Source: Trifolium pratense (lineage: Eukaryota > Streptophyta > Magnoliopsida > Fabales > Fabaceae). Taken from it: a stretch of 64,000 nt of DNA. Location of the stretch: NCBI RefSeq assembly GCF_020283565.1, contig NC_060062.1, positions 26,286,251 through 26,350,250 of the forward strand. The letters run 5' to 3'. Positions 35,401-46,861 of this stretch are shown here, piece by piece. The translations under genes were made by a program, and so were the position numbers. The notes under the pieces were generated by a model. The model was given only the letters and a program-made list of their open reading frames with translations, had not been told where the DNA came from and did no database searches. Position 1 is the first letter of the stretch. Each line of letters opens with the position of its first letter.

Positions 35401-35691
35401 GAAATGTCAGCAAATTTTAACTTAGTACTCCTTCAGAGTGTTACCATGCTTTGTTTCTTGAGCTTCAGTTGAGTAATTTGGGTTGATTTGTTGAAATTGC
35501 TTTCAATTATGTTGAAGTTTAGTATATAGGCCATTGTTAAATGTGATATGCTTGTCAAGTGAAACATTTGAAACCATTAATGTGATTTATGTTTCTTAAC
35601 ATATGAATCATCATTTTAGATGCTCAACAAAGAACATGAAAGGGCTGAAGACTCAAAATCAGTGCCTGTACCTAGTACAGGAGGAAGTTGA
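32463..35691 (+). CDS. RPN8: 26S proteasome non-ATPase regulatory subunit RPN8 (PSMD7), MPN domain
   Basis: Ten exons, 32463-32649, 32742-32834, 32947-33028, 33996-34092, 34260-34335, 34512-34570, 34676-34798, 35057-35114, 35204-35289 and 35620-35691, join in frame to 310 residues (Arabidopsis RPN8: 308-310). RPN8 is the MPN-minus partner of the deubiquitinase RPN11 in the proteasome lid, acting in nucleus and cytoplasm. The MPN domain ([59 protein letters not shown]) lacks the JAMM metal ligands. The C-terminal helices for lid assembly are in exons 7-10 ([42 protein letters not shown]). Exon 3 ends on a split codon giving Asp before YVPNP. Intron 3 (967 bases) holds a hAT MITE and a LINE. 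Confidence 0.98.
33293..33546. mobile_element. hAT-type MITE (254 bp) in RPN8 intron 3
   Basis: The ends ctatgatgttaat and attaacaacatag are inverted with one mismatch. The exact 8-base duplication TTATAGAT (33285-33292 and 33547-33554) flanks it. The interior has direct repeats of gctatgctataggtccgc and tttccgctatttgcaggtga (two to three copies). Confidence 0.88.
33574..33943 (+). mobile_element. 5'-truncated RTE-type LINE (370 bp) in RPN8 intron 3
   Basis: The exact 19-base duplication gttgtttgtatacctctta (33555-33573 and 33944-33962) flanks a decayed RTE ORF end ([25 protein letters not shown]; [13 protein letters not shown]; then gccgaccccattttgtggg). The family is the same as 11519-11862. 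The left duplication begins directly after the duplication of the neighbouring hAT MITE. Confidence 0.88.
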
Positions 35692-36968
35692 GATTTGAGA
35701 GGCGTGTGATACTTGGAGTTCGAAGGGCACTGTTATTTAATATGATCAATACATGGGCCAAGCCAACTGACACCTTTCCGGCCACTCCTGAGTTTTTCTT
35801 CATGGTTTAATGAAATACATGTAATATGGCACAATGATCTTTTAACTCAAGGAATACATGTAACATTGCTTTCGCTCGTGATTCTATATTATGTATTTTA
35901 ATTTTATTGCTGCTTTTTGTTTTTGATTATCTAGTAGCTTAACTCAACCGTTGAAGATAAATATATATTTTTTACTATTGTTAGTAGGATTCATATCTGA
36001 ACTGATCTTTATTCTCATTGGTTTTGTTGATGCCTTGCATCTGCTGAACTGATAGCTTTCAACATGAGTTCGTTGTCAACTCCACTGAAATTTAATATTT
36101 GAAATCTTAACTGGAAATTAACTATTAGAATTTATACGCGGCCCACTCCTGTTCAAAAGAAGAATTTATACGCCCACTTTTAGCAATATTCACTTGCCAT
36201 ACATGCATGTTCATGCAATGTACGTTGCAGATTTATTTTATATGCATCAGTGACATTTTAGAAACAGGGATCCCAATGATCATGATGATTCTTTGATTTG
36301 TTTGTTTTAAAAATCAAGTTTTGCACTTCATAGCTAGCTAGCTATGCATATCACATGTAAGTTGGTGATTCACATTAATTTTGCCATTAGGTTACTTGAT
36401 AAAAAAAAATCTATATTTCTTCTAAAAAGAAATTATAGTGCGTTACTATAATTATAGGTGTATAAAAGTTAAATCGTGTCATCCTTGCTTGACGACAACT
36501 ATGAGCATGGTGTTACTTCACCAGCTCTTGATTGACAACTGTTGATTCATGAGAGCAGATCCTCTCCCGTGTACTTCTATTACAATTACAATTTTAACTG
36601 TGTTTTTTCTTAATAACATGGATGGCTGTGAGTACATTGGACCATGACACTAGTTTGAATTTGTTCTGGTATTTTCAAAATTTAAACCAAATATATAACT
36701 TTTCGATCAACTTTGGCGTATAAATAGAAATAAAGGGAGTATATCTAAGAACTATGTTTGGATTGATCAGGTAACAATACCCATTTAGGAAACACTTATC
36801 TCAACATCTTCAATGAGAAAATGAAAACCTTTTTGGTTTTACTTCTAAAGAAAAATCTTACATAAACTCTTACATGCACAAGTACAAGTCAGAAGTGCTA
36901 AAACTAAACTCAATCGTATAACACAAGATATGATGGATCTAAAACTAAAGAACAAAACTTGAATACAT
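35692..36968. other. RPN8 3' region and convergent intergenic DNA
   Basis: RPN8 (+) and the FAS1 gene (-) converge here. The likely RPN8 3' UTR covers about 200-250 bases. The remainder is AT-rich with no coding signal; tagctagctagctatgca (36332-36349) is a small palindrome. Confidence 0.5.
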
Positions 36969-37559
36969 TTAATCCTCATATGAAACCGATTGTTCAAAAT
37001 CAGCATCCATAATAACCCCATCCAAAACATGAACAACAATCTCATTTTTTCTAACATCAATTATTTCAGACCTAATCCTATTAACAACAAACATTCCATC
37101 AACATCTTTTGAAACATACAAAGGAAAACCAGACAAAGAATCATAAGACAAAACCTCACCAAACCTTAAATCAACCGAACATAGTGTACGAGGAACAGCA
37201 GAGAAACCCAACACACGACTCACAATTGCATATGTATCATTAAACTTGTCTTGTTTCAAACTATCATTGACATTCAAATGCAGATCACGTTTAAAGGCTT
37301 CCTCGGATGGAACAAAAACTGTAAAAGCAAGATCTTGTGGTAACATTTCAATCATCATTTCACCAAACTTTCCCAAGTTAAAATCTTGATAGGAAATTTT
37401 TCTAGATCTGGTAATTGGGTCAAACCCCATTTTCTGATTAGTCTTGTTTTGAGCTTCTGGAAGCTTGAAAAATGTTACAGTTATGATGAAAATGCAGCAA
37501 ACGGTTACTAGAATGGTTACAAGAGCGATTGAATGCTTCAAGATAAGATGCTTCTTCAT
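36969..37559 (-). CDS. Membrane-anchored single FAS1 (fasciclin) domain protein
   Basis: A single-exon gene of 196 residues if it starts at the second ATG (37557-37559, MKKHLILKH). An in-frame ATG at 37574 would add five residues; the shorter form puts a basic stretch right before the membrane segment. Residues 10-31 are a hydrophobic anchor (ALVTILVTVCCIFIITVTFF). The FAS1 domain follows from about residue 55, with the H1-like FTVFVPSEEAF and H2-like VVHVLDGVIMDADF boxes. There is no Pro/Ala/Ser-rich arabinogalactan region and no GPI signal, unlike classical fasciclin-like arabinogalactan proteins. It is probably a type II membrane protein facing the wall or lumen. FAS1 domains mediate adhesion or carbohydrate contacts; the specific role is unknown. 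Confidence 0.88.
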   Translation of the reverse strand: MKKHLILKHSIALVTILVTVCCIFIITVTFFKLPEAQNKTNQKMGFDPITRSRKISYQDFNLGKFGEMMIEMLPQDLAFTVFVPSEEAFKRDLHLNVNDSLKQDKFNDTYAIVSRVLGFSAVPRTLCSVDLRFGEVLSYDSLSGFPLYVSKDVDGMFVVNRIRSEIIDVRKNEIVVHVLDGVIMDADFEQSVSYED

Positions 37560-37704
37560 TTTGATTAAACCCAATAATCCACTATATGAATTGTTGCTAA
37601 TCTTAAATATAAATTTGTGAAATTTTCAACTAGTTGTGATGGACAAGACCCAAAATTTGAGGTTGTAAAGGTGAAGACTTGAACTTGAAGAGTCAAAGGA
37701 AAAG

Positions 37705-37756
37705 AAACATAAAGTGGTGCAATACCCACTAAACATAAAGTGGTGCAATACCCACT
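37705..37756. repeat. Perfect 26-bp tandem duplication upstream of the FAS1 gene
   Basis: Two identical units from aaacataaagtggtgcaata to cccact follow head to tail (37705-37730 and 37731-37756), about 150-200 bases upstream of the FAS1 start codon. No base differs, so the duplication is recent. Confidence 0.9.
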
Positions 37757-37995
37757 AATGTCTAATAGGAAAATCTTAAAATACAAGAAACTGAGCTGAG
37801 ATAACAATATTTTCATTCAAAATTGCTCCAATTTCATGAATGAACTTGATACTTTAAGCATTTTATATGTTTAAAATTTTAGTTTATTTTTTCAAAACAT
37901 TTTATATTTTTATTTCTTAAAATTGGTGTTAATTTTACTTATTAACAAAGAAAAAATAGACTATTAAAGTGAACTTTTACAAAAAAAAAAAAATA

Positions 37996-38280
37996 CTCTC
38001 TCCGGTCCTATATATAAGAAACACATTGAGAAAAACACACATACTAAGGAGACTTATTTTTTTATTAAAAATTCTAAAATGTTATGTGTTATTCTAAAAC
38101 TAATCTTGGGAATGTGTATGTAATTAATACATAACATTGAAATAAGTTGCATTTTATACAATTTAATAAGGGTATATAAGGAATTATTTATTTAAAAAAG
38201 AATAAATTTAAAGAGTGTTTCTTATAAAAATGACAAAAAAAAAATTTCAAAGTGTTTCTTATATATAGGACCGGAGGGAG
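37996..38280. mobile_element. Stowaway-type MITE (285 bp)
   Basis: Ends ctctctccggtcc / ggaccggagggag have one mismatch and are flanked by TA (37994-37995 and 38281-38282). Inner arms tatatataagaaacac / gtgtttcttatatata continue the inverted repeat. Same family as 2629-2923 and 47080-47375. Confidence 0.92.
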
Positions 38281-38941
38281 TAAATAAATTTGGTTACAAA
38301 GCTAAATGAAAAGACAAAAGAAAAAGCAAAAACTATGCTCTAAGGAACCGGGTACATACGGTAGATTCGGAGAGGAGCTCCAAGAGGTCGGGCGGAGGGG
38401 GGAAATGGATCAATCTAGTAGTGGGTGAGGGACACCAAGTTTAGCTAGAAAATTATTAATCCCTTCGTTAAGGTTGTGAACGATGTGAACCTACCAATGT
38501 TGATTGATAAGATTTTTATGTGGATCAAAGTAACATACATGTGAACTCATGCCACGCAAGTTGCGAGCTAGGAACACAAGAGATGAAGGTGGATGTCATA
38601 TTGCGAGCTTCCATGGAAAGACGATAATTAGGAAAAGAAGCATTGGGGAAGTAAGAGTTATGATTATGCCCAGACCGCCAGATATCAGTAGCAAAGGTAT
38701 TGGAATTAGCCGATGACAACCACGTCTTGAGCCAGTTGAATCGGAGGTTGAAAAGAAATTCCTAGAGGAGAGAACTTTTACAATTTTGAATACAATAAAA
38801 ATGTCAAATAAGTATTTTATCTTATTTCTATGACTCACTTAAAAAATATATTTTCTCTTTATTAACAGTAAAATTATCAAAGATTTGATAAAAGTAGAAA
38901 AAGTTTTTACAAACTAAAGTGACTCTTTGTTATTAAAAAGT
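38281..38941. other. Intergenic DNA, possible LINE debris
   Basis: The 38340-38770 part is less AT-rich than its surroundings. On the - strand it gives two overlapping frames (64 and 80 residues) that share no clear domain; it may be the far-decayed coding part of a retroelement. I cannot assign it. Confidence 0.3.
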
Positions 38942-39127
38942 AGAGTTTAATTTATATGCACCGTCAGTGTAAAATTATTTTGCACATGCGTCCAATAATA
39001 TATCGACACATCATGTATGGTAATTAAAAACACATGATGTGTCACATTCATTAAATGATGTGACAACGCGTCATTGAATGTATGTGTAAAAAAAAATTAC
39101 ACCGACGGTGCACAACAATTAAACTCT
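38942..39127. mobile_element. Small MITE with GCACCGTCGGTG inner repeats
   Basis: Ends agagtttaatt / aattaaactct, then tgcaccgtcagtgtaa / ttacaccgacggtgca just inside, form inverted arms around a core with an acacatcatgtatgg / acacatgatgtgtc palindrome. No convincing target duplication, so the superfamily is open. Confidence 0.65.
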
Positions 39128-39549
39128 CATATTACATTAAGAATAGCTAAGGTGTTATGAATTTTGTAAGTAAATTATAAAATTTAATAATTTTGAACTT
39201 TTTGACCTACATATTAATCTCATATTTTTCAATGAACTAATTTCTTTATAGGATTCTACATATTTCATTGCAATATAATATTAAAAATTTAAATGGTAAA
39301 TAACTTTTCGAGCAACTAATAGGGGTGAAATTTTGTTATTTTGAATTAAATAGACAATGGGTTGCTACACAATATGGGATGCACAAATCAAGACTAAAAG
39401 GGGGTTCAAGAAGCATTTAAGTGGTGTAGGCTGGGGGGAGGATATAGCATTTTATGGGTGTTAGAAGGACTGAAGGAGAAATTTTATCTTGCTTGCTGAA
39501 AACTTACTTTTGGTAGTAAAACTTTTGTTAGTTTTGTAATTTCATAAAA

Positions 39550-39555
<6 letters not shown>

Positions 39556-39617
<62 letters not shown>
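39556..39617. repeat. (TA)n microsatellite
   Basis: About 30 uninterrupted TA units. Confidence 0.95.
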
Positions 39618-39624
<7 letters not shown>

Positions 39625-42527
39625 GTAAGATAATTACACTTGAATGAAAGATAAACATGCAATAAATTGTGCCATTAACCATTTTTGGATGACAAAATCA
39701 AACATTTTAAACACTACATCTTAAAACATGAGATACCATATTGCTATACAAAGTTAATGTTGTCTTTCATTTTCCATGTAAAAATCAGCAAAGAGGTTTG
39801 CATCCTATAGATATGTTGCAACACACTAATATAGATTAGTTTGAATTTTTGTAAAATATTTTTTTTTTTAATCTAAAAATATATCTTTTTGAATTTGAAA
39901 GAATTTGTCTCTTTTTCATTCTAGATTGAACCAATCCTTTTGATCTTATTAAGAAATGAAGTATTTTGTGGTGATCATTCCATAAGACTTATCATTCATC
40001 TTCTCTATAGAAGTTTGAGTGTGCCACCATCCCTTTCATCTATATTCTTTCCATCTTTTATGTTTTCATCTTCATACAATTCCTTTATTGTTTTTTTTTG
40101 TTCTCACAATCCTGCCCTTTTATATTTCCTTGTCATTTTAATTCTATCTTCACTTTGTTATTTAAATCTAATTTCTCGAATCCATTTTTTTTAGAAAGTG
40201 TACCTAATTTTTCACATCAATGTCTATTTTTAAAATTTTAACCGTAATGATGACTCTTGTTTTGTAGCATATTATCTTCTTTTTTTTTTGTTGTGAAATC
40301 TATGTTTTTAATATATTAACTTAAATATTAGTAAAAAAAAAACTTAAATAATATAGTTGGAGTCGGAAAATCGGTGGCGGAGGGTACTTCCTCAGTCCCA
40401 CCCTATAATGTCTTCGGGAAATTTTTTTCCTCCATCTCCGTCTCTACTAAAAAAAATTCTCGACTTCGAAGCTCCGAACAGATAATTCTCATAGGAAACT
40501 CGTTAACATATGTAAATTCACATCCCTATTTTAAAGTGAGATGAGCGACCGCTTGGATATGTCATCCATCTCTAAAATTCTTCGTCCATGTAAAGGTGTT
40601 AACCTTTTTTGTAGCAAATCTTACCTCTCGTTTTAAATACAAAAAAAAATTCATCAATAAAAACTAATGTTCTTAATTTAAATTTAAATTAAATATTATT
40701 AATTTTTTATTGACCATTTTTTTTATATTAAGATCCGAGGAAGTACCTTCACTAATAATTAGTAATAGACCCGTGTTATCGCACTAATCACTATTAACGT
40801 TTCGCCGATATTTTTAAAAGTTACACTTTACTAATTAAAATTAAAAAAAAAAATTTCTTATGTTAGATATATTTGATCAGTTATATGAATCATAGCATAA
40901 TTTATCTCATGTAATAATAACGATAACAATTATCGGTATTCACTTAATTTTGTGCCATATCCAAACTTCATATACAACTAGACAATATTCTCACCGTCCA
41001 TAACTTTTCAACAAAAAAATAAAGTTATTGAGCAACTAACTATTCTTTGGATTCGTCAAAAAAAAAAAAAACTATTCTTTGGATTAATAGTTGGTGAATA
41101 TTGGCCTTGCAATTGACCAAAGTTATTGTGGTACGACCTTATCAATATAATGTGAAATAATTTATAGCCAATTGTTTTGCAGATACGTTTGGGGTTTAAA
41201 TTTGTGATTCAGAATTGAAAGCTGCATTGGCTGAATATTGTAGATTCCAATCAAAGTGATGCACTTTCGTGGTCCATTATCAATTTCATTATTACCTCTC
41301 TCTATTCTATGAACCCACGCGGTTCATTGCATGAATACCTAGCACATTTGATGGGATACCTCTAAATTAATTAACCTAATGTTTTTTTGCCCTTAATGTT
41401 ACTCATAGTGAATGCGATTATATTTGTCGGTATGGCCAATTCTTGCCATTGGGCTAGGGATATATACATGTGGGGATATGTTTAATTAAGCTCTATTTTT
41501 TTAACCCTAAGCAAGTAATTAATTGGCATTTGGATCATGTTCTACTTAGTACTTACTTTTAGTGTGTCACTTGTGATTTTAAGTTTTATAAATGTAACCG
41601 ATGTGAAATTTCTTAACGTATTTCTTCGCATTTAATATTATTAGGTTTGAGGCGCGAATATAAATCGTAGATTATCCGATTTAAAAACTTGATAGTAGAC
41701 GGCTTTTAAGGTGGATCCAACTCATTCTTATAAAATTGATTTTTAAAGTATGAATTATTTTTACTTTATAAATATATATTCAGTTAGCATCGATGTGAAA
41801 CTTAACAAAAGTTGCATATTTAAAAATAATTAAGTGACAAATATTATATTTGAAAATTAAACAACTTAGTGATGTTGACAAGGTGGAATTGTGGAAATCT
41901 TGATATGATATAACGGATACCTTGTATACAATATCTCTAGCTATAGGAGAAATCCAATTTCTTGATGTCAAGTAGACAAGGTCATCAACAAAGAGAGAGT
42001 ACATATCATTATAATATCAACATAAAACACATAATCAAACATAAGATATAACCAACATTAACGACCATTATGCTTGACAATGACTTATGCATATATCCTA
42101 ATCATTAATTATCAAGTAACTCCCATACATGAATCCTTTCTAACTTTTGGTTGATATGGGTAGAGTCACTTGCTACGAACACGGTGTAGATATTATTAAA
42201 GATTTTTATAAACTAAACAAAACAAGGTGACATTTTATAACAATAAAACTCTAAAAAGAAATTGATAAAATATGATACAATTTGATTTATATTGTTAATT
42301 CATTTTATATATTTTTATGTATCAAGCTATGCAATAGCTCAAGGAATAGTAGACGGAAAATTGAGATAATTTTGTGGGGAAGAGGAATAGATAATAGAAT
42401 TTTTTTTTTTTTTTAACGAAAAGATAATAGATATGTTGGCTACCTTCTTGTTAAAATCTTCAACTAATTTTAATGTATAAATGTACATATTATTAGAACT
42501 TGCTTTTATTTGCTTATAAAAAAAAGG
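39618..42527. other. Intergenic DNA, no gene seen
   Basis: AT-rich throughout. The 40340-40510 part (cggtggcggagggtac to cctccatctccgtctc) resembles the subterminal part of a hAT-like repeat but has no matching ends. No conserved protein motif appears in any frame. Confidence 0.45.
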
Positions 42528-42890
42528 TTAAATATGATTTTTAAAAATATTATATTTTTTTATATTATATTTTGAGTTCTTAAATATGATTTTTAAAAAT
42601 AGACCTTACTTGGTCTCTAATGTGAAATTTTTGGTTGACTAAACCGACGAAAAACGCCACATAAGTTTCATAGAGTCATTTAATGGTTATTATTTGCGCA
42701 TTCACGTCATTAAATAAGTTTGTGCGGTATCTATGTGACATTTTTCGTTCGTCCAATTAACTAAAATTTCACGGTATGAATGAATATTGAAAAGACAAAA
42801 ATATAGAAATTAAAAATATAATAAAAAAATACATGTATTATTTTTAAAAATCCGCTAAAATATAGAGAATTAAAACGTATTTAATGAAAA
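42528..42890. repeat. Degenerate MITE with GGTTAAATATG-type ends
   Basis: Left end ggttaaatatgatttttaaa; the right end, read inverted, is attaaatacgttttaattc. The middle has gtgaaatttttggttg and ctaaaatttcacgg in inverse order, and gacgaaaaacgcc / gacatttttcgttcg. Compare 2398-2581. Confidence 0.45.
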
Positions 42891-45181
42891 AGAGTCATAC
42901 ATTTCAACCGGCCCACTTTCTACTAATAATAAAGATCCCAAAAATAAAAGTCAACGAAGTCCAATCTAAAATTGAAACGTGACATCTATATTTAAAAATA
43001 ATATCATGTGAGGCAAGTGGAACAACTAGTTCTCTGCTCCAAAACTTTGTACATCTGAATTTGGTTCATATAAATCATCCACATAAAAGTATGAAATGAC
43101 AACCAATATATATCAAGTGGTAAGGTGAGTAGTATCAAAATAAAAGTGTATGGAAAAATATATAATTCAACACGAGTCTTTGAACGTATAATACATGTGT
43201 TAATGTCAAAAGTGTATAGAAGGGAACAAGTTTAATCTTCTTCATTTCTTATATGTGAACTTGTATTTACTTTGTCGAGACAAAACATAGTCCCCCGATT
43301 GACTCTCATTATGGATTAGGGAAACTGATCTTTCTGATATTTGCATGTGTTTTGATCTTTCTAGGATGTTTTTAATTTGTTAGAGTATAATAATTTATGT
43401 TTCTATAAGCATAACTTGATTAGTAGGAATATTATTAACAGCAAGAAGTTGAATCAGTGCAATAATGCGTCTCGGAGACTCAATTGGAGTTGAAGGTCAC
43501 CAATCCATCCACGGCTAATAAGAGCACTGAGAACATCCCTAGAACTAGTGTGGACAATATCTTTCGGGACACACAAAGTTGTGCACTTCCTTTAGTAGCA
43601 CAAAGGGATATGCAAATTATAAGACAAACATGGGCATATAGACATTGCGGAGCAAGAACAAGAGTTTACAACAGTTATATCTAAGCAACAAAAAAAGAAT
43701 AATAATAGAATAGCCAAAAGTGCAGATCAGCCTTACCACACTCGCTTCAAATGTGCCCCTCCTCACATGTCCCTATGAAATTGGAGAGGGTTTGGCAAAC
43801 CGAAACTAGAGCTCTTTGTGAATTCCCTTTGCAGGTTTTTTTTTTTTTGGACTACTTTGATTTTGGTTACTTTTGGGATAAAGTCTAGCTCCCCATGTAC
43901 ATTTTTTATTTATTTATTTATATTATTATGAGCTATAAGTATAGGATGAGAGTGTTTAGATGTATCAACTTAGTTGGGATGCTACTCAATTTTTGATGTC
44001 TAGATGCTCTTAGCTTATCTAAATAAAATTAGTAGGAATATTGCATTTTATATGTAAGGTCGGAGTTCGAACTCAAGATCTCCCACTTATTCATTTCAAG
44101 AGATGAATTCTTAAGAATTAGAGAAAGAATAAAAAATAAGATGCACACATTCTTCTGTAAAATTGTTATGGAGAGAATCAGTGAGATATCTGTAATTTGA
44201 ACTCAATCTTCTAGCTACATATAAAATACGATGTTCTAATTAACTGAGATAAATTTACAAGGAGAAGGCGAGTTTTCTATTAGAGCAATTGTGTGGAGTA
44301 TTTTGACAAAACTTCTAACAATTTGGATGGATCAAATAAATGGGATAACAATTCTCTAATTTGAGTTCTTTGTACCTTTCTCATTGTATCTTCTATAAGG
44401 TCTAATTTTCCAATCTTATTTAAAAGTTCCAATAATATATGTATATTGGATTTTTAAGACAGTTATAGATTTCTCATTGTATATTAAGTTTTTAAGACAA
44501 TTCTCTTGGATTGATTTTTAAGACAGTTCCAATTTCCTTTTTCTTTTCCCTTAGTTTATCCTTAACCAATCTCTTCATTATAGACAAGACTCTTTCTCCA
44601 ATATTATCAATTTTGCTTAAAGTTACACAAATGATCATAGTATATATGAACCATTGATTTTTTTCACTTGTCAAACCATTTACAAGCCTTAGCTACTCAA
44701 TCCTCAATCAAATCTCAAAAAATAACCTTCATTTTTTAGTGAGTTTAAATTGGACTTTGACCTTCTAAAATACAAATTAATAATACTACATATATTCCAA
44801 TTTATAAATTACTTTACAATATCAACAAAATTTATTTTTACATTTAGTAAAGTTATATATTTTTTCGGTAGTCTCACATTGTAACATTTTTGGTAAAAAA
44901 AAAAGGTAAAATTAAATAATTGACAAGAAAATTCACAAATAAAACACAGATGATCAAAGAGAAGAGAAAATAAATAGTCAATATGAAAACATTAACAACA
45001 TAATATATCATTACAAAATTAAAATCAAAAGCAGATAAAAAAAAAAACTAAAACAAACAACAATTATGTCACAATAAACCCCACATCCCCAAGAACACAT
45101 CACACACTTGGAACCATACAATACAATTACAACAACAAAATCAGTAGTAGTTAACTTGTCCCCACCACAAAACAACACGTG
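42891..45181. other. Intergenic DNA and BAHD 3' region
   Basis: No gene found. A 66-residue frame at 43484-43684 has no family resemblance. The 44050-44110 part (tcggagttcgaactcaagat) is a fragment of a SINE-like repeat. The last 100-200 bases before 45182 are the likely 3' UTR of the acyltransferase (- strand). Confidence 0.45.
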
Positions 45182-46657
45182 TCATAACTGCCTAGTAGCA
45201 TAAACCATAAACTCAGCATCATTCTCAAGCCCCGCCATAGTTTCTGGCGCCAAAACAACCTCTAAATCAACGGTCCCACTTCCATCTCTCCCCGGAAACG
45301 CCGAAATCTTACCGTCAAATTTATTCGCTTTCCCACTCCTAACTGCTAACGGTTTTCCCCAACCAAAATCATTATCGTACATTGGAAACCTCGGAGAACT
45401 ACCCATTGTTATAGAACCACCATCAGGATTCCCCAATGGAAAACACCTTGGATTGTTCTCCCAATCCTCTACAAACTTCCTCACCATACCATTATCATGC
45501 GCCTTCACGTTTTTATTCAGCTGCTCCGCACACCACCGTATGTCTTTCGACATTACGTCTCCGGCGGAAGCGTAAGTTGGAACGCTCTGGATAGCATTTC
45601 CGAAATAAAATGATTCTAGCTCCGGTTTAACACGGTGTCTACAATTAACCGCCATTCTAAAAGTAGTTGTTTTGGATGGATGAAATTTCCTCGCGCGCGT
45701 GACTGCACGCCATAGTAACGCGCATAGAGATTGAAAAGATGAAATCTCAACCGTTTCTGTTTCTGTTACGGTAACCGTTTGTTGTTTTGAATTAACATTG
45801 GTTTTAAACCAATTTTCAATTAACGCCGCTACCTTACCGTTACCGTTTTCTTTATTGTTGTTGTTATTGTTATAGTGATCGTTCATGTGTTTCTGCATCA
45901 ATTCAACGGCGTTGTTATTTTCCGTCCAGCGTCGGTTATTAGCTCTGGCTTTGAGTTTCTGAATTGCTTCTCTGCTGAAGCTAAATATTCTTTCTCGAAT
46001 TGGAGCGTCGGCGTTGAATGTCACTACCGGACCTCCCTCCGGTAACCGGAGAACAGCGTTTGAGATTAAAACAGAGTCGCGACGGAAGCTTGGAGAATTT
46101 CTGATACATTTGTTTGCTCCTCTGCATAATTGTGCAAATGTATTGAAGAAATTCCAGAAGGAAGTACCGTCGGTGACAGCATGATTAACGGCACAGCCGA
46201 TAAAAATACCGTCGGAAAGTTCAGTTACTTGAACGGCCATTATTGGAGAATAATGACCGCTGTAACTGACTTTCCGATCAAAAGTAAAAAATTCTTTGAA
46301 AGACTCATTGACATCCATGGTCGATAAAAGATCATGGATGTAGAGTTCAGTGGCAATGGCAGTGATAAAATCGACGCCAGCGTCGTTGCAGGTTATGTAA
46401 ACATAACCGTCCGAGTCAGTGGTTAAACGACCGGCGAGAGGTGGAAAGATTGAGAGAGTTCTAGATAGAGCAGTTTTGATTATAGCAATTAGATTATGAA
46501 AGGGAATTGATGGTTTTGTGAAGAGACAACCTTTTTGGATGTAGTGACAAGAAAGCATAGGAAGATCTGAAACAGAGAGTTTAAGGTTTCCAATAGTGGA
46601 TTTTTGGTCAGGGATTATAGTACATTTTGAGAACAAGGTAGGAGAAGAAGAAGGCAT
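45182..46657 (-). CDS. BAHD-family acyltransferase (uncharacterised At3g50280/EPS1-like clade)
   Basis: An intronless gene of 491 residues. BAHD enzymes transfer an acyl group from acyl-CoA to an alcohol or amine in the cytosol. The catalytic HxxxD motif is HAVTD (residues 159-163), and the structural DFGWG motif is exact at 430-434. Flanking family blocks include FPPLAGRL (71-78), CALLWRAVTRAR (312-323), NCRHRVKP (338-345) and YFGNAIQ (351-357). The N-terminus carrying SxxTIxPD-like text and the motif set point to the group of uncharacterised acyltransferases that includes EPS1; this clade call is inferred and the substrate cannot be predicted. Between about 235 and 305 the chain is longer than usual and has an Asn-rich run (HYNNNNNNKENGNG), probably a loop grown by AAC/AAT repeat expansion. 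Confidence 0.93.
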   Translation of the reverse strand: MPSSSPTLFSKCTIIPDQKSTIGNLKLSVSDLPMLSCHYIQKGCLFTKPSIPFHNLIAIIKTALSRTLSIFPPLAGRLTTDSDGYVYITCNDAGVDFITAIATELYIHDLLSTMDVNESFKEFFTFDRKVSYSGHYSPIMAVQVTELSDGIFIGCAVNHAVTDGTSFWNFFNTFAQLCRGANKCIRNSPSFRRDSVLISNAVLRLPEGGPVVTFNADAPIRERIFSFSREAIQKLKARANNRRWTENNNAVELMQKHMNDHYNNNNNNKENGNGKVAALIENWFKTNVNSKQQTVTVTETETVEISSFQSLCALLWRAVTRARKFHPSKTTTFRMAVNCRHRVKPELESFYFGNAIQSVPTYASAGDVMSKDIRWCAEQLNKNVKAHDNGMVRKFVEDWENNPRCFPLGNPDGGSITMGSSPRFPMYDNDFGWGKPLAVRSGKANKFDGKISAFPGRDGSGTVDLEVVLAPETMAGLENDAEFMVYATRQL

Positions 46658-46727
46658 TGTTTGGTTTCTTTTGGTGTTTAATTGAAAAAGGGGAAATGAA
46701 TAAAAGTGATTTTTTGTTCTTGTTCCT

Positions 46728-46750
46728 TTCTCTATCTCTCTCTCTATTCC
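46728..46750 (-). promoter_or_regulatory. CT/GA-rich leader tract
   Basis: On the + strand a run of tctctatctctctctctatt (GA repeats on the gene strand) lies 70-95 bases upstream of the acyltransferase start codon, within the presumed 5' leader. Confidence 0.45.
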
Positions 46751-46818
46751 TTTTTGTGGTCTTAAATTGGGAAGTGTAGAGTGAGGTGAGATGAGAAAAG
46801 AGGGTGGGAGTGTTCTAG

Positions 46819-46826
46819 TATTTATA
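46819..46826 (-). promoter_or_regulatory. TATA box of the BAHD gene
   Basis: TATAAATA on the - strand, 162 bases upstream of the start codon, predicting transcription start near 46785-46795. A Mutator-like MITE begins only about 35 bases upstream of it. Confidence 0.6.
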
Positions 46827-46861
46827 AGAGTAGATGGTGTCTAGATTCATGCATCTTAATA

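Noticed and set aside
38525..38838. Protein-coding gene on the - strand (overlapping 64- and 80-residue frames)
   Set aside because: The two frames compete, neither has a recognisable domain or splice partners, and the area resembles retroelement debris.
43484..43684. 66-residue frame as a small gene
   Set aside because: No domain, no homologue recognised, no splice or promoter context.
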